Shown: piece by piece, positions 25,595-36,983 of the stretch
Numbering within the stretch: position 1 is the stretch's first letter
Layout of the letters: each line of letters opens with the position of its first letter
From: Pseudomonas lactis
GTDB lineage: Bacteria; Pseudomonadota; Gammaproteobacteria; Pseudomonadales; Pseudomonadaceae
Length of the DNA stretch: 64,000 bases
Direction: 5' to 3'
NCBI RefSeq assembly: GCF_001439845.1
Contig: NZ_JYLO01000003.1
Location: 248,001-312,000 of the forward strand
The notes under the pieces: generated by a model
Told to the model about the DNA's origin: nothing
The model's database searches: none
What the model saw: the letters and a program-made list of their open reading frames with translations, nothing else
Program-made: the position numbers and the translations under genes

Positions 25595-26500
25595 TTAAGC
25601 CAGATTTTGCTCCGTCAACCGCTGCACCGCCAACCGCCGATAGTGAGACGGCGTCATCCCCTTAAGCTGCTGAAACCGCCGATTGAAGTTGGAAATATTA
25701 TTGAACCCCGACTCAAAGCACACATCCGTCACCGCCTTGTCCCCATCGGCCAGCAATTCACAGGACTTGCTGATGCGCAGCCGATTGACGAATTCAATAA
25801 AAGTGCGCCCGGTCGCCTGTTTGAACACCCTGGAAAAATACGTTGGCTTCATCCCCAGGTACTCCGCCACTTCTTCCAGCGGCAGCTCCCGGGCGTAGTG
25901 GGCAAAGATGTAGTCCACCGCGCGGTTGGTGCGGTCGATGCTGTGTTCGTCGGCTTGCTGTGGCGTGGTCACGCCGGACAGTAACTGGTAGTCCTCACAG
26001 GCGCTTAATACTTCCAGCAGGATAAAGAAGTGCCCCAGGCGTGCCATGCCTTGGGCGTCTTCGATGCGTTGCATCAGGGTCATGGCGTGGGCGATGGTTT
26101 TCTTGCAGCGAAATTCGATGCCGTATTGCGCACGTTCAAGCAGCGGCGCCAGGCTTTTGAGTTCGGTGAAGATGTGGCTGCCGTGTTCGAACAATTCATC
26201 GGTGAAGTTCACCAGCATGTCGCGCTTGGGCACCACTTCGTCTTCTTCCACCTGGCTGATCCAGTTATGGGGCAGGTTGGGGCCGGTGAGGAACAGGCTT
26301 TCGGGGTAGAAGTTGCCGATGTAGTCGCCGATAAACACCTTGCCGGAGCTGGCGACAATCAGGTGCAGTTCGTATTCCTTGTGGAAATGCCAGCGCACCA
26401 GGGGGCAGGGGAAGCCGTGCTGGCGATAGATGATGGACAGGCCGTTGTGGTCGTCCATCAGCTCGTAGGAAGGGTCGGTGATGCGCGTTGCTCGGGTCAT
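25595..26500 (-). CDS. mtlR: AraC-family activator of the mannitol operon
   Basis: Transcription activator of 301 aa. The N-terminal cupin-like sensor has CPLVRWHFHKEYELHLIVASSGKVFIGDYIGNFYPES, and the C-terminal AraC double helix-turn-helix has LPLEEVAEYLGMKPTYFSRVFKQATG and VCFESGFNNISNFNRRFQQLKGMTPSHYR. The sequence matches MtlR of P. fluorescens, which activates mtlE transcription with polyols. Here it is separated from mtlE by about 6 kb of toxin/immunity genes and repeats, although both remain on the minus strand. The gene appears intact. Confidence 0.9.
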   Translation of the reverse strand: MTRATRITDPSYELMDDHNGLSIIYRQHGFPCPLVRWHFHKEYELHLIVASSGKVFIGDYIGNFYPESLFLTGPNLPHNWISQVEEDEVVPKRDMLVNFTDELFEHGSHIFTELKSLAPLLERAQYGIEFRCKKTIAHAMTLMQRIEDAQGMARLGHFFILLEVLSACEDYQLLSGVTTPQQADEHSIDRTNRAVDYIFAHYARELPLEEVAEYLGMKPTYFSRVFKQATGRTFIEFVNRLRISKSCELLADGDKAVTDVCFESGFNNISNFNRRFQQLKGMTPSHYRRLAVQRLTEQNLA

Positions 26501-26572
26501 GCTGCCGTCGCTTTATTGTGGTTGCTGCGTAGGATAATGCCCCGTCCCGCGCGACCTCGCCAGCGCCAGTGT

Positions 26573-27862
26573 TTATAGGGTGCGGTTTTTGGCCTCGATC
26601 CACTGGGACATGTACTGGGTACTTTTATGCGCGTGGTGGCGCAGCATGCTGCCGGTGAAGTTGTCCCGGCGATGGGCCGCAAGGTTGCTGCGGCAACGTT
26701 CCAGGCATTCCACCAAGGCGGGCCCGTGCACGTCCTGGTCATAGCGCCGGGCCAGCAGTTGGCGCCCTTGTTCCTGGGCCTGGGTCCAGCGCTCGCGGCT
26801 TTGGTAAAGGGCAACGGCAGCGGCGGCCAGGGCCGGGGCGTCCTGTGCGATTACGCCGGGCCAGGGTTGGTCATCGCCCATGGCCTCGGCACCGATGGGG
26901 GTGGTGACATTGGGCGTGCCGCACAGCATGGCGTCCACCAACTTGCCCTTGATGCCGGCGCCAAAGCGCAGTGGTGCCAGGCAGATACGCGCGGCCGTCA
27001 TGACTTGCAGCGCATCTTCGGCCCAGTTCATCACATGGAAACCCTGCGCCGGGTTGTGCAGGGCCGTGGCCTTGGGCGGCGTGTAGGCACCGTAGATGTG
27101 CAACTGCGCGCCCGGCAGTTGTTGGCGAATCAGCGGCCACAGGCTGTGCTTCATCCAAAGCACCGCATCCCAGTTGGGCGCGTGGCGGAAGTTACCGATG
27201 CTGAGGAAATGCGCACGGTCTTCAAAGGGCGCAAATGCGTCGGTGGGCGGTTGCAGCATCAACGGGCACCAGTGGAGCAGGGCGGCCGGCACCTTGAACT
27301 GTTCGGTGAGCAGGCGGATTTCCACGTCGGAGATCATCAGGCTGATGTCACAGCGGTAGATGGCGGCGATTTCGCGTTTGGCCAAGTCGGTATCGGCCAT
27401 GCGCTGGAGCTCGTCCTCCAATGCCGGCGCGAACAGGGCGCTGAAGTCGTCGCTGTCGGGGTTGGCTTTCACCTGCTCCTTGAAACGCTGGTGGCGAGCG
27501 TCCCGCAGGCTTTGCAGGTCGGAGGTCTCCAGCACCCGCAGGGCGTCGGGGCAGCATTGTTCCACGCGCCAGCCGAATTGCTCCTCCATCATGAAACGGT
27601 CGAACAATACGATGTCCGGGGCCAGTTCGCGGACAAAGTCATCGAAACTGCTGTTATTCAGTTCGATGGCGCGTTCGGCGATTCCGAGTGCGGGCAGGTC
27701 GGCCTTGTGCTCGCCAATGGTGGCGGGGCTGCTGAAGGTAATGTCCCAACCTTGCGTAAGAAAGCTCTCAAGGATTTGCATCATATGCCCGCCCGCTGCC
27801 GAGGAGCGGGGCTCGGGCCAGACGTAGCCAATGACCAGGACTTTGGTGGCGGGTTGATGCAT
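26573..27862 (-). CDS. Group 1 (GT4-like) glycosyltransferase
   Basis: Cytoplasmic glycosyltransferase of 429 aa with a GT-B fold. The N-terminal domain begins KVLVIGYVWPEPRSSAAGGHMMQIL. The C-terminal nucleotide-sugar domain has FLSIGNFRHAPNWDAVLWM and the E/D-rich donor region LAPLRFGAGIKGKLVDAMLCGTPNVTTPIGAEAMG. Donor and acceptor cannot be told. It lies 72 bases upstream of mtlR on the same strand, with no other polysaccharide genes nearby. Confidence 0.82.
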   Translation of the reverse strand: MHQPATKVLVIGYVWPEPRSSAAGGHMMQILESFLTQGWDITFSSPATIGEHKADLPALGIAERAIELNNSSFDDFVRELAPDIVLFDRFMMEEQFGWRVEQCCPDALRVLETSDLQSLRDARHQRFKEQVKANPDSDDFSALFAPALEDELQRMADTDLAKREIAAIYRCDISLMISDVEIRLLTEQFKVPAALLHWCPLMLQPPTDAFAPFEDRAHFLSIGNFRHAPNWDAVLWMKHSLWPLIRQQLPGAQLHIYGAYTPPKATALHNPAQGFHVMNWAEDALQVMTAARICLAPLRFGAGIKGKLVDAMLCGTPNVTTPIGAEAMGDDQPWPGVIAQDAPALAAAAVALYQSRERWTQAQEQGRQLLARRYDQDVHGPALVECLERCRSNLAAHRRDNFTGSMLRHHAHKSTQYMSQWIEAKNRTL

Positions 27863-28102
27863 GAAATGAGTCCTTCGTGCCGTCGGCGGGCCTTAAAAAG
27901 CGAATGATTAAATCATACTTTTGCGTCGCAACAAGCCTTGCGAGCAAATGCTGATTAATGCGTGGTTTTTAATTGCGAAATGAGCTTGTGGCCTGTCAAC
28001 GTTCACAGTTATCGCGGCTTGTGCAGGGTGTTAGGTTCGCTACAGCTTTCCGGATGTAGGGCGGTCGGAAACTCATCAAATCGTTTTTAGGAGGTGCCTA
28101 CC
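27863..28102. promoter_or_regulatory. AT-rich divergent intergenic region
   Basis: The bases between the glycosyltransferase and the orphan gene at 28103 are locally AT-rich (27895-27985) and probably hold both promoters. A strong TAGGAGG ribosome-binding site lies at 28088-28094. No other structure was recognised. Confidence 0.35.
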
Positions 28103-28504
28103 ATGGATGACCATGAACAAACCAACAAGGGGAACGCGGTTAAAGCTGATTGGCATAACGTCACATTGACAAGGGGTGTTACCGGCTATAGCGGCAATTT
28201 GCGTATCAGGTTTCAGCGCTCAGGTAACACGCTGACGTTGACCACCGAGGAGTACATGATCAGCGGCGATAGTTCACGTAACAAAGCCAATATTAATTAC
28301 GAGGTCAAGGTCGGCAACAACACGGTATGGGACCTGGACTCGCCCGATGACCGTAAGCAGGATGGGCAGTGGCATACTTGGTCAAACTACAAGTCAGTAG
28401 CGATTCCGAGCGGGACTCAGACGGTAACGTTCAGGGCAGAGTTTATCTTTGATATGTCCGGACCCGATGATCGGGCAATAGCGACGCATGCCGTAAGCAT
28501 CTAG
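28103..28504 (+). CDS. Unrecognised small protein, beta-sandwich-like
   Basis: Protein of 133 aa with no signal peptide and no Cys. It has alternating strands rich in Thr, Asn and Ser (WHNVTLTRGVTGYSGNLRI, NTLTLTTEEYMISG, YKSVAIPSGTQTVTFRAEF), which suggests a small beta sandwich such as a lectin-like or pore-forming-toxin-like fold. I do not recognise the family. A TAGGAGG ribosome-binding site is eight bases before ATG 28103, and a strong hairpin terminator follows, so it is a single-gene unit with signals of good expression. Confidence 0.65.
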   Translation: MDDHEQTNKGNAVKADWHNVTLTRGVTGYSGNLRIRFQRSGNTLTLTTEEYMISGDSSRNKANINYEVKVGNNTVWDLDSPDDRKQDGQWHTWSNYKSVAIPSGTQTVTFRAEFIFDMSGPDDRAIATHAVSI

Positions 28505-28524
28505 CTCGCGAGCGCCAACGTCTT

Positions 28525-28551
28525 GCCGGGCACCTCCGGTGCCCGGCATTT
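28525..28551 (+). terminator. Intrinsic terminator of the orphan gene
   Basis: Perfect 10-bp stem GCCGGGCACC / GGTGCCCGGC with a TCC loop, followed by ATTTCC; 21 bases past the stop. Confidence 0.82.
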
Positions 28552-28749
28552 CCTGTCTATCGAACTGAGCCTAAATCAGCGCAATTTCGGCGGGTAAGCA
28601 CGTGTTCGCGCCCGATTCCAGACGGTGTCGGTATTGATCATGCGTGAGGACATGACAATTTGTGTCTGGCGGTAGGTAGCTTCGGCACTTTGTGGTTAAC
28701 TTCCGCCTCTCGAATTCGTTTAACCAAACCCAGCATAAGGATTCCGTTC

Positions 28750-29250
28750 ATGGCTCAAGTCACCCTTAAAGGCAACCCGGTCCAGGTTGAAGGCGAACTG
28801 CCGAAAGTCGGCGCCAAAGCTGCAGACTTCACCCTGACCGCCGGCGATCTGTCCAACGCCACCCTGGCTACCTTTGCCGGCAAGCGCAAAGTGCTGAACA
28901 TCTTCCCAAGCGTTGACACCCCAACCTGTGCCACTTCGGTGCGCAAGTTCAACGCCCAGGCCAACGATGTGGCCAACACCGTGGTGCTGTGCATCTCCTC
29001 CGACCTGCCATTCGCCCAAGCGCGTTTCTGTGGTTCCGAAGGCCTGGAAAACGTTAAGAACCTGTCGGATTTCCGCAACGCCGACTTCGCCGTTGACTAT
29101 GGTGTTTCCATCGCTGACGGCCCGCTGCAGGGCCTGACCGCTCGCGCTGTCGTGGTGCTGGACGAAAACGACAACGTGCTGCACAGCGAGTTGGTCAAGG
29201 AAATCGCTGAAGAGCCAAACTACGACGCCGCCCTGGCTGTGTTGAAGTAA
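28750..29250 (+). CDS. tpx: Thiol peroxidase
   Basis: Atypical two-Cys peroxiredoxin of 166 aa that reduces peroxides using thioredoxin. The family start is [18 protein letters not shown]. The peroxidatic Cys lies in [16 protein letters not shown] and the resolving Cys in [11 protein letters not shown]. The length is that of E. coli Tpx. The ATG at 28750 is chosen because the family begins here; the frame extends upstream without support. Monocistronic, with its own terminator. Confidence 0.95.
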   Translation: MAQVTLKGNPVQVEGELPKVGAKAADFTLTAGDLSNATLATFAGKRKVLNIFPSVDTPTCATSVRKFNAQANDVANTVVLCISSDLPFAQARFCGSEGLENVKNLSDFRNADFAVDYGVSIADGPLQGLTARAVVVLDENDNVLHSELVKEIAEEPNYDAALAVLK

Positions 29251-29302
29251 CTGTTTCTACGTATGACTGTCGTTTGGCAGTAACACGTATGATGCATGAT
29301 CG

Positions 29303-29333
29303 CGGCCTGGCCTAGTCCAGGCCGTTTTTATTT
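29303..29333 (+). terminator. Intrinsic terminator of tpx
   Basis: Stem CGGCCTGG / CCAGGCCG with a CCTAGT loop followed directly by TTTTTATTT; 52 bases after the tpx stop. Confidence 0.92.
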
Positions 29334-29482
29334 GAGCGTCAGCGGCTTAGCGAAATAGCCGGTGGACTAAGATCAAAAAGTTAAACGTTGTAAGCCTAAG
29401 GTAAATAGCCGGTAAAGGTGCTTTTCTAAACGCACCCCAGTGCTTATCTTTCAGCCTCCCGAAGAAGAAGCTCTCACCCCCA

Positions 29483-30781
29483 ATGGTTGATCACTCCATG
29501 CAATCCTCCTCCCGCAACTCCCGCCGCTGGCTGTTTGGCCTGCTCGTGCTGCTGGTTATCGCCGGCCTGTGCTGGAAATTCTGGCCCAGTGGCGCAGCCC
29601 ATAAAGATGCTCCGGCGGGGCACACGGGCAAGACCGGCATGGCGCGCCCGGGCTTCGGTGGTTCCACCGGGCCGGTACCGGTGCGTGTGGCGCCGGCGGT
29701 GCTGGGGGAATTTCCGGTGTACTACAAGGCCCTGGGTACGGTCACGGCGCTGAACACCATTAATGTGCGCAGCCGGGTGGGCGGTGAGCTGGTCAAGATC
29801 GCCTTCGAGGAAGGGCAGATGGTCAAGGCCGGCGACCTGCTGGCAGAAATCGACCCGCGCAGCTACCAGAACGCTTTGCTCCAGGCCCAGGGCACCTTGC
29901 TGCAGAACCAGGCCCAGTTGAAGAACGCCCAGGTCGATGTACAGCGTTACCGCGACCTGTACGCCCAGGACAGTATCGCCAAGCAAACTCTGGACACCGC
30001 CGAAGCGCTGGTTCTGCAATACCAGGGCACGGTCAAGACCAACCAGGGCGCGGTGGACGACGCCAAGCTCAACCTGGAATTCACCAAGATCCGCGCGCCC
30101 ATCAGTGGCCGCGTCGGTTTGCGCCAGCTTGACGTCGGCAACCTCGTCGCCGCCAACGACACCACCGCCCTGGCGGTGATCACCCAGACCCAGCCGATCA
30201 GCGTGGCCTTCACCCTGCCGGAAAATACCCTGGAAACCGTGTTGGCCCGTTACCACGCCGGCAACAAGTTGCCCGTGGAAGCCTGGGACCGTAGCGACGT
30301 GAAAAAACAGGCGGTCGGTGTACTGCAAAGCCTGGACAACCAGATTGACGTGACTACCGGCACGCTGAAATTCAAGGCGCGTTTCGATAACAAGGACCAG
30401 GCGCTGTTCCCCAACCAGTTCGTCAATGTGCACCTGCTGGCCGACACCTTGAACAACGTAGTGCTGGCGCCCTCCGCGGCGATCCAGTTCGGCAACAATG
30501 GCACCTTTGTCTACAAGCTCGACGGCGACAAGAAGGTCAAGGTCCAGCCGCTGGTGGTGGGCGACACCGACGGCGAAAACACCGTGATCAAGGAAGGCCT
30601 GGCCGCTGGCGACCGCGTAGTGCTGGAAGGTACTGACCGCCTCAAGGACGGCAGCGAGATCGAAGTGGTCAACGCCAGCAGCGAGGTGCCGACCACCCCG
30701 ACCGAGCACCTGCAAGGCAAGCCCGCAGCGAAAGGGGAGACCGGTGCTGACGCCGGCAAGGCGCAAAAGGTCGGTTCATGA
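29483..30781 (+). CDS. muxA: RND efflux periplasmic adaptor
   Basis: Membrane fusion protein of 432 aa, MdtA/MuxA type. N-terminal membrane anchor at about 13-32 ([20 protein letters not shown]), barrel-sandwich lipoyl halves ([43 protein letters not shown] and [17 protein letters not shown]) around a coiled-coil hairpin, then a beta barrel and a C-terminal tail rich in Thr, Ala and Lys. ATG 29498 is an alternative start. First gene of a four-gene operon; its TGA overlaps the muxB start as ATGA. It bridges the two pumps and OpmB. Confidence 0.9.
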   Translation: MVDHSMQSSSRNSRRWLFGLLVLLVIAGLCWKFWPSGAAHKDAPAGHTGKTGMARPGFGGSTGPVPVRVAPAVLGEFPVYYKALGTVTALNTINVRSRVGGELVKIAFEEGQMVKAGDLLAEIDPRSYQNALLQAQGTLLQNQAQLKNAQVDVQRYRDLYAQDSIAKQTLDTAEALVLQYQGTVKTNQGAVDDAKLNLEFTKIRAPISGRVGLRQLDVGNLVAANDTTALAVITQTQPISVAFTLPENTLETVLARYHAGNKLPVEAWDRSDVKKQAVGVLQSLDNQIDVTTGTLKFKARFDNKDQALFPNQFVNVHLLADTLNNVVLAPSAAIQFGNNGTFVYKLDGDKKVKVQPLVVGDTDGENTVIKEGLAAGDRVVLEGTDRLKDGSEIEVVNASSEVPTTPTEHLQGKPAAKGETGADAGKAQKVGS

Positions 30782-33700
30782 ACCTGTCGCGCCTGTTCAT
30801 CCTTCGCCCGGTCGCCACCACGCTGAGCATGCTGGCCATTGTCCTGGCCGGCATCATTTCGTACCGCCTGCTGCCGGTATCGGCATTGCCCCAGGTGGAT
30901 TACCCGACCATCCGGGTGATGACCCTGTACCCCGGCGCCAGCCCCGATGTGATGACCAGCGCGGTCACCGCACCGCTGGAGCGCCAGTTCGGGCAGATGC
31001 CCGGGCTGACCCAGATGGCGTCTACCAGCTCCGGCGGTGCCTCGGTACTGACCCTGCGTTTCAACCTCGACATCAATATGGATGTCGCCGAGCAACAGGT
31101 GCAGGCTGCGATCAACGCCGCCACCAACCTGCTGCCCAAGGATTTGCCGGCGCCGCCGGTGTACAACAAGGTCAACCCGGCGGATACCCCGGTGCTGACC
31201 CTGGCAATCACCTCCAAGACCATGTTGTTGCCCAAGCTCAATGACTTGGTCGACACGCGCATGGCGCAGAAAATCGCGCAGATCAGCGGCGTCGGCATGG
31301 TCAGCATCGCCGGTGGTCAGCGCCAGGCCGTGCGCATCAAGGTCAACCCCGAGGCCCTGGCGGCCAATGGCTTGAACCTCTCGGACGTGCGCGCCCTGAT
31401 CGCCGCCTCCAACGTCAACCAGCCCAAGGGTAACTTTGACGGCCCCACCCGCGTGTCGATGCTCGATGCCAACGACCAGTTGGTTTCGCCTGAGCAATAT
31501 GCCGAACTGATCCTGGCCTACAACAATGGTGCGCCGCTGCGGCTCAAGGATGTGGCGCAGATCGTCGACGGTGCCGAAAACGAACGTCTTGCCGCCTGGG
31601 CCAACGAGAACCAGGCCGTGCTGCTCAATATCCAGCGCCAGCCAGGCGCCAACGTGATCGAGGTGGTGGACCGCATCAAGGCCCTGCTGCCCAGCATCAC
31701 CGACAACCTGCCGGCTGGCCTGGACGTGACGGTGCTCACCGACCGCACCCAGACCATCCGCGCCTCGGTCAAAGACGTGCAGCACGAATTGCTGATCGCC
31801 ATTGCCCTGGTGGTGATGGTGACGTTCCTGTTCCTGCGCCGCGTCAGCGCCACGATCATTCCGTCCATCGCCGTGCCGCTGTCCCTGGTGGGCACCTTTG
31901 GCGTGATGTACCTGGCCGGATTCTCCATCAATAACCTGACACTGATGGCCCTGACCATCGCCACCGGGTTTGTGGTGGACGACGCCATCGTGATGCTGGA
32001 AAACATCTCGCGCTATATCGAGGAAGGCGAGACGCCGATGGCGGCCGCGCTCAAGGGCGCCAAGCAGATCGGTTTCACCCTGATATCCCTGACCTTGTCG
32101 CTGATTGCGGTGTTGATCCCGCTGCTGTTCATGGCTGATGTGGTCGGGCGGCTGTTCCGTGAATTTGCTATCACCCTGGCCGTGGCGATCCTGATTTCCC
32201 TGGTGGTGTCCCTGACCCTCACGCCCATGATGTGCGCGCGCCTGCTCAAGCGCGAACCCAAGGAAGAAGAGCAGGGCCGCTTCTACAAAGCCAGCGGCGC
32301 CTGGATTGATTGGCTGATCGAAGCCTACGGCCGCAAGCTGCAATGGGTGCTCAAGCACCAGCCGCTGACGTTGCTGGTGGCCATCGCCACCCTGGGCCTT
32401 ACGGTGGTGCTGTACCTGGTGGTGCCCAAGGGCTTTTTCCCGGTGCAGGACACCGGGGTGATCCAGGGCATTTCCGAAGCGCCGCAGTCGATTTCCTTTG
32501 CGGCCATGAGCCAACGCCAGCAGGAGTTGGCGAAGATCATCCTCGCCGACCCTGCCGTCGAGAGCCTGTCGTCCTACATTGGTGTGGACGGCGATAACGC
32601 CACCCTCAACAGCGGCCGCTTGCTGATCAACCTCAAGGCCCACGGCCAGCGCGACTTGAGCGCAGCCGAGGTAATTACCCGCCTGCAAGCGCAGATCGAC
32701 AAGCTGGTAGGCATCCGCCTGTTCATGCAACCGGTCCAGGACCTCACCATCGAGGACCGGGTCAGCCGTACCCAGTACCAGTTCAGTATGTCTTCGCCAG
32801 ACGCCGAGTTGTTGGCATTGTGGAGCGGCAAGCTGGTGCATGCCCTCAGCCAGTTGCCGGAACTCACCGACGTCGCCAGTGACCTGCAGGACAAAGGCTT
32901 GCAGGTGTACTTGGTGATTGATCGCGATGCGGCCTCGCGCCTGGGCGTGAGTGTTTCGACCATCACCGATGCGCTGTATGACGCCTTCGGCCAGCGCCAG
33001 ATCTCCACCATCTACACCCAGGCCAGCCAGTACCGGGTGGTGTTGCAGGCCCAGTCCGGCGAAACCCTCGGCCCGGCGGCCCTCAACCAGATCCATGTGA
33101 AAACCACCGACGGTGGCCAGGTACGCCTGTCGAGCCTGGCCCATGTGGAACAGCGCCAGGCGCAATTGGCGATTGCCCATATCGGCCAGTTCCCGGCGGT
33201 GATGATGTCGTTCAACCTGGCGCCCGGCGTGGCGCTGGGCAAAGGCGTGGAACTGATCAACCAGACCCAGAAGGACATCGGCATGCCGGTGGGCGTGCAA
33301 ACCCAGTTCCAGGGCGCGGCCCAGGCGTTCGAAGCTTCGTTGTCGAGCACTTTGCTGTTGATCCTGGCGGCGGTGGTCACCATGTACATCGTGCTCGGTG
33401 TGCTCTATGAGAGCTATATCCACCCGGTCACCATCCTCTCGACCTTGCCGTCGGCGGCGGTGGGGGCCTTGCTGGCGTTGCTGCTCAGCGGCAATGACCT
33501 AGGCATGATCGCGATCATCGGCATCATCCTGTTGATCGGTATCGTGAAAAAGAATGCGATCATGATGATCGACTTCGCCCTCGACGCCGAACGCAACCAG
33601 GGCCTGGACCCACAGACGGCGATCTACCAGGCCGCGCTGTTGCGCTTCCGGCCGATCCTGATGACCACCCTGGCGGCCTTGTTCGGTGCGGTGCCGTTGA

Positions 33701-33879
33701 TGCTCGCCAGTGGCTCCGGCGCCGAACTGCGCCAGCCCCTGGGCCTGGTGATGGTCGGTGGCTTGCTGGTAAGCCAGGTGCTGACGCTGTTCACCACGCC
33801 GGTGATCTACCTGTACTTCGATCGTCTTGGCCGGCGCTGGCGCAAAGAGCCGCAACGCCTGGAGCCGGTTGAGCCATGA
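30778..33879 (+). CDS. muxB: RND multidrug efflux transporter subunit
   Basis: Inner-membrane proton-driven pump of 1033 aa with the twelve-helix RND layout and two large periplasmic loops. The start [25 protein letters not shown] is typical of MdtB/MuxB. The proton-relay Asp pair lies in the fourth helix ([17 protein letters not shown]). The second half contains [17 protein letters not shown]. It is coupled on both sides by ATGA overlaps. MuxB and MuxC together form a heteromeric pump, as MdtB/MdtC do in E. coli; in P. aeruginosa MuxABC-OpmB exports several antibiotics. Confidence 0.94.
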   Translation: MNLSRLFILRPVATTLSMLAIVLAGIISYRLLPVSALPQVDYPTIRVMTLYPGASPDVMTSAVTAPLERQFGQMPGLTQMASTSSGGASVLTLRFNLDINMDVAEQQVQAAINAATNLLPKDLPAPPVYNKVNPADTPVLTLAITSKTMLLPKLNDLVDTRMAQKIAQISGVGMVSIAGGQRQAVRIKVNPEALAANGLNLSDVRALIAASNVNQPKGNFDGPTRVSMLDANDQLVSPEQYAELILAYNNGAPLRLKDVAQIVDGAENERLAAWANENQAVLLNIQRQPGANVIEVVDRIKALLPSITDNLPAGLDVTVLTDRTQTIRASVKDVQHELLIAIALVVMVTFLFLRRVSATIIPSIAVPLSLVGTFGVMYLAGFSINNLTLMALTIATGFVVDDAIVMLENISRYIEEGETPMAAALKGAKQIGFTLISLTLSLIAVLIPLLFMADVVGRLFREFAITLAVAILISLVVSLTLTPMMCARLLKREPKEEEQGRFYKASGAWIDWLIEAYGRKLQWVLKHQPLTLLVAIATLGLTVVLYLVVPKGFFPVQDTGVIQGISEAPQSISFAAMSQRQQELAKIILADPAVESLSSYIGVDGDNATLNSGRLLINLKAHGQRDLSAAEVITRLQAQIDKLVGIRLFMQPVQDLTIEDRVSRTQYQFSMSSPDAELLALWSGKLVHALSQLPELTDVASDLQDKGLQVYLVIDRDAASRLGVSVSTITDALYDAFGQRQISTIYTQASQYRVVLQAQSGETLGPAALNQIHVKTTDGGQVRLSSLAHVEQRQAQLAIAHIGQFPAVMMSFNLAPGVALGKGVELINQTQKDIGMPVGVQTQFQGAAQAFEASLSSTLLLILAAVVTMYIVLGVLYESYIHPVTILSTLPSAAVGALLALLLSGNDLGMIAIIGIILLIGIVKKNAIMMIDFALDAERNQGLDPQTAIYQAALLRFRPILMTTLAALFGAVPLMLASGSGAELRQPLGLVMVGGLLVSQVLTLFTTPVIYLYFDRLGRRWRKEPQRLEPVEP

Positions 33880-36800
33880 ACCTGTCCGGACCTTTCATCC
33901 GCCGGCCGGTAGCCACCATGCTGCTGAGCCTGGCGATCATGTTGCTCGGTGGCGTCAGCTTCAACCTGCTGCCGGTGTCGCCATTGCCGCAGATCGACTT
34001 CCCGGTGATTGTGGTGTCGGCCAGCTTGCCCGGTGCCAGCCCCGAGGTGATGGCGTCTACGGTGGCCACGCCGCTGGAGCGCTCATTCGGCGCGATTGCC
34101 GGTATCACCACCATGAGCAGTTCCTCGAGCCAGGGCTCTACCCGGGTGATTCTGGCGTTCGATTCCGACCGCGACATCAACGGCGCGGCGCGGGAAGTGC
34201 AGGCGGCCATCAACGCATCGCGCAACCTGCTGCCCAGCGGCATGCGCAGCATGCCCACCTACAAGAAGATCAACCCGTCCCAGGCGCCGATCATGGTGCT
34301 GTCGCTGACCTCCGACGTGCTGCAGAAAGGGCAGTTGTATGACCTGGCCTCGACCATCCTGTCCCAGAGCCTGTCCCAGGTGCCGGGCGTGGGCGAAGTG
34401 CAGATCGGCGGCAGTTCGCTGCCGGCGGTGCGCATCGAGCTGGAACCCAAGGCCCTCGATCAGTACGGCGTTGCTCTGGACGATGTGCGCAACACCATCG
34501 CCAACGCCAACCAGCGCCGGCCCAAAGGCTCGCTGGAAGACAGCGAGCGCAACTGGCAGATCCAGGCCAACGATCAGTTGGAAAAAGCCAAGGACTATGA
34601 GCCCCTGCTGATTCGCTACCAAGACGGCGCCGCCCTGCGCCTCAAGGACGTGGCGAAGATCACTGATGGCGTTGAAGACCGCTACAACAGCGGCTTCTTC
34701 AACAATGATTCGGCGGTGTTGCTGGTGATCAACCGCCAGTCCGGCGCCAACATCATCGAAACCGTACGGCAGATCAAGGCGCAGTTGCCGGCGTTGCAGG
34801 CGGTGTTGCCGTCCAGCGTCAAGCTCAGCCTGGCCATGGACCGCTCGCCCGTGATCACCGCCACCCTGCATGAAGCGGAAATGACCCTGCTGATTGCCGT
34901 GGGGCTGGTGATCCTGGTGGTGTACCTGTTCTTGGGTAACTTCCGTGCTTCGCTGATCCCGACCCTGGCGGTGCCGGTGTCGTTGGTGGGCACTTTTGCG
35001 GTGATGTACCTGTACGGTTTTTCGCTGAACAACTTTTCGCTGATGGCGCTGATCCTCGCCACCGGGCTGGTGGTGGACGATGCCATCGTGGTGCTGGAGA
35101 ACATTTCCCGGCACATCGACGAGGGCGTGCCACCGATGAAAGCCGCCTACCTGGGCGCCCAGGAAGTCGGCTTTACCTTGCTGTCGATGAACGTGTCGCT
35201 GGTGGCGGTGTTCCTGTCCATTCTGTTTATGGGCGGGATCGTCACCAACCTGTTCCGTGAGTTTTCCATCACCTTGTCGGCGGCGATCATCGTCTCGCTG
35301 ATTGTTTCGCTGACCCTGACGCCCATGCTGTGCGCCCGCTGGTTGAAGCCGCATGTGAAGGACCGGCAGACCGGTTTGCAGCGCTGGAGCCAGAAGGTCA
35401 ACGACCGTATGGTCGCCGGCTACGCCACCAGCCTGGACTGGGTGCTGCGCCATCGGCGCCTGACCTTGCTCAGCCTGTTGGTCACCGTGGGCGTGAATAT
35501 CGCGCTGTACGTGGTGGTGCCCAAAACCTTCATGCCCCAGCAGGACACCGGCCAGTTGATCGGTTTTGTGCGCGGTGACGATGGCCTGTCGTTCAGCGTG
35601 ATGCAGCCAAAGATGGAGATCTTTCGCCAGGCGGTGCTCAAGGACCCGGCTGTGCTGAGCGTAGCCGGTTTTATCGGCGGTAATAACGGTACCAACAATG
35701 CAGTGATGCTGGTGCGCCTCAAGCCAATCAGTGAACGCAAGATCTCTGCCCAGGCAGTGATCGAGCGCTTGCGCAAAGAGGTGCCGCTGGTGCCGGGCGG
35801 GCGCTTGTTCCTGATGGCCGACCAGGACCTGCAATTTGGTGGCAGCCGCGACCAGACCAGCGCGCAGTATTCCTACATCCTGCAAAGCGGTGACTTGGCC
35901 GCGCTGCGCCTGTGGTACCCGAAAGTGGTGGCAGCCATGCGTGAATTGCCAGAGCTGACCGCCATCGACGCCCGCGAAGGCCGGGGCGCGGCCCAGGTCA
36001 CGCTGATTGTCGACCGCGACCAGGCCAAGCGCCTGGGTATCGACATGGACATGGTCACGGCGGTGCTCAACAACGCTTACAGCCAGCGGCAGATTTCCAC
36101 CATCTACGACAGCCTCAACCAGTACCAGGTGGTGATGGAGGTCAACCCCAAATACGCCCAGGACCCGATCACCCTCAACCAGATGCAGGTGATCACCGCC
36201 GACGGCGCACGGGTGCCGTTGTCGACCATTGCCCATTATGAGAACAGCCTGGCCGACGACCGCGTCAGCCATGAAGGCCAGTTTGCTTCGGAGAATATCG
36301 CCTTCGACATGGCGCCCGGGGTCACGGTGGAGCAGGGCACGGCGGCCATCGAGCGTGCGATTGCCAAGGTCGGGCTGCCCGAAGACGTGATCGCCAAGAT
36401 GGCAGGCACTGCCGATGCGTTCGCCGCGACCCAGAAAGGCCAGCCGTTCATGATTCTCGGCGCGCTGGTGGCGGTGTACCTGGTGCTGGGTATTTTGTAT
36501 GAAAGCTACATTCACCCGCTGACCATCTTGTCTACGTTGCCGTCGGCCGGTGTCGGTGCGTTGTTGGCGATCTACTTGCTGGGCGGCGAGTTCAGCCTGA
36601 TCTCCTTGCTGGGCTTGTTCCTGTTGATCGGCGTGGTGAAGAAAAACGCGATCCTGATGATCGACCTGGCGCTGCAACTGGAACGCAACGACGGCATGAG
36701 CCCGCTGGAGTCGATCCGCAGCGCCTGCCTGTTGCGCCTGCGGCCGATCCTGATGACCACCCTGGCCGCGATCCTCGGTGCCTTGCCGTTGCTGCTCGGC

Positions 36801-36983
36801 AGCGGCGACGGCGCGGAAATGCGTCACCCGCTGGGCCTGACCATCATTGGCGGCCTGGTGTTCAGCCAGATCCTGACCCTTTACACCACCCCGGTGGTTT
36901 ACCTTTACCTGGACCGCGCGCGCCACCGCTTCAACGCCTGGCGCGGCGTGCGTACCGATGCTGCCCTGGACACTGCGCTATGA
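33876..36983 (+). CDS. muxC: RND multidrug efflux transporter subunit
   Basis: Second RND pump subunit, 1035 aa, paralogous to the preceding gene. It starts [25 protein letters not shown], with the Asp pair in [17 protein letters not shown] and [17 protein letters not shown] in the second half. The full set of helices and periplasmic domains is present. The final codons overlap the start of opmB (ATGA). The paired-pump arrangement is diagnostic for mdtABC/muxABC operons. Confidence 0.94.
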   Translation: MNLSGPFIRRPVATMLLSLAIMLLGGVSFNLLPVSPLPQIDFPVIVVSASLPGASPEVMASTVATPLERSFGAIAGITTMSSSSSQGSTRVILAFDSDRDINGAAREVQAAINASRNLLPSGMRSMPTYKKINPSQAPIMVLSLTSDVLQKGQLYDLASTILSQSLSQVPGVGEVQIGGSSLPAVRIELEPKALDQYGVALDDVRNTIANANQRRPKGSLEDSERNWQIQANDQLEKAKDYEPLLIRYQDGAALRLKDVAKITDGVEDRYNSGFFNNDSAVLLVINRQSGANIIETVRQIKAQLPALQAVLPSSVKLSLAMDRSPVITATLHEAEMTLLIAVGLVILVVYLFLGNFRASLIPTLAVPVSLVGTFAVMYLYGFSLNNFSLMALILATGLVVDDAIVVLENISRHIDEGVPPMKAAYLGAQEVGFTLLSMNVSLVAVFLSILFMGGIVTNLFREFSITLSAAIIVSLIVSLTLTPMLCARWLKPHVKDRQTGLQRWSQKVNDRMVAGYATSLDWVLRHRRLTLLSLLVTVGVNIALYVVVPKTFMPQQDTGQLIGFVRGDDGLSFSVMQPKMEIFRQAVLKDPAVLSVAGFIGGNNGTNNAVMLVRLKPISERKISAQAVIERLRKEVPLVPGGRLFLMADQDLQFGGSRDQTSAQYSYILQSGDLAALRLWYPKVVAAMRELPELTAIDAREGRGAAQVTLIVDRDQAKRLGIDMDMVTAVLNNAYSQRQISTIYDSLNQYQVVMEVNPKYAQDPITLNQMQVITADGARVPLSTIAHYENSLADDRVSHEGQFASENIAFDMAPGVTVEQGTAAIERAIAKVGLPEDVIAKMAGTADAFAATQKGQPFMILGALVAVYLVLGILYESYIHPLTILSTLPSAGVGALLAIYLLGGEFSLISLLGLFLLIGVVKKNAILMIDLALQLERNDGMSPLESIRSACLLRLRPILMTTLAAILGALPLLLGSGDGAEMRHPLGLTIIGGLVFSQILTLYTTPVVYLYLDRARHRFNAWRGVRTDAALDTAL

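Noticed and set aside
30511..36926. Very long minus-strand open frames (970 and 947 aa) opposite muxB and muxC
   Set aside because: They are rich in His, Gln and Gly and have no domain signatures, while the plus strand encodes clear RND pumps. They result from high-GC codon bias.
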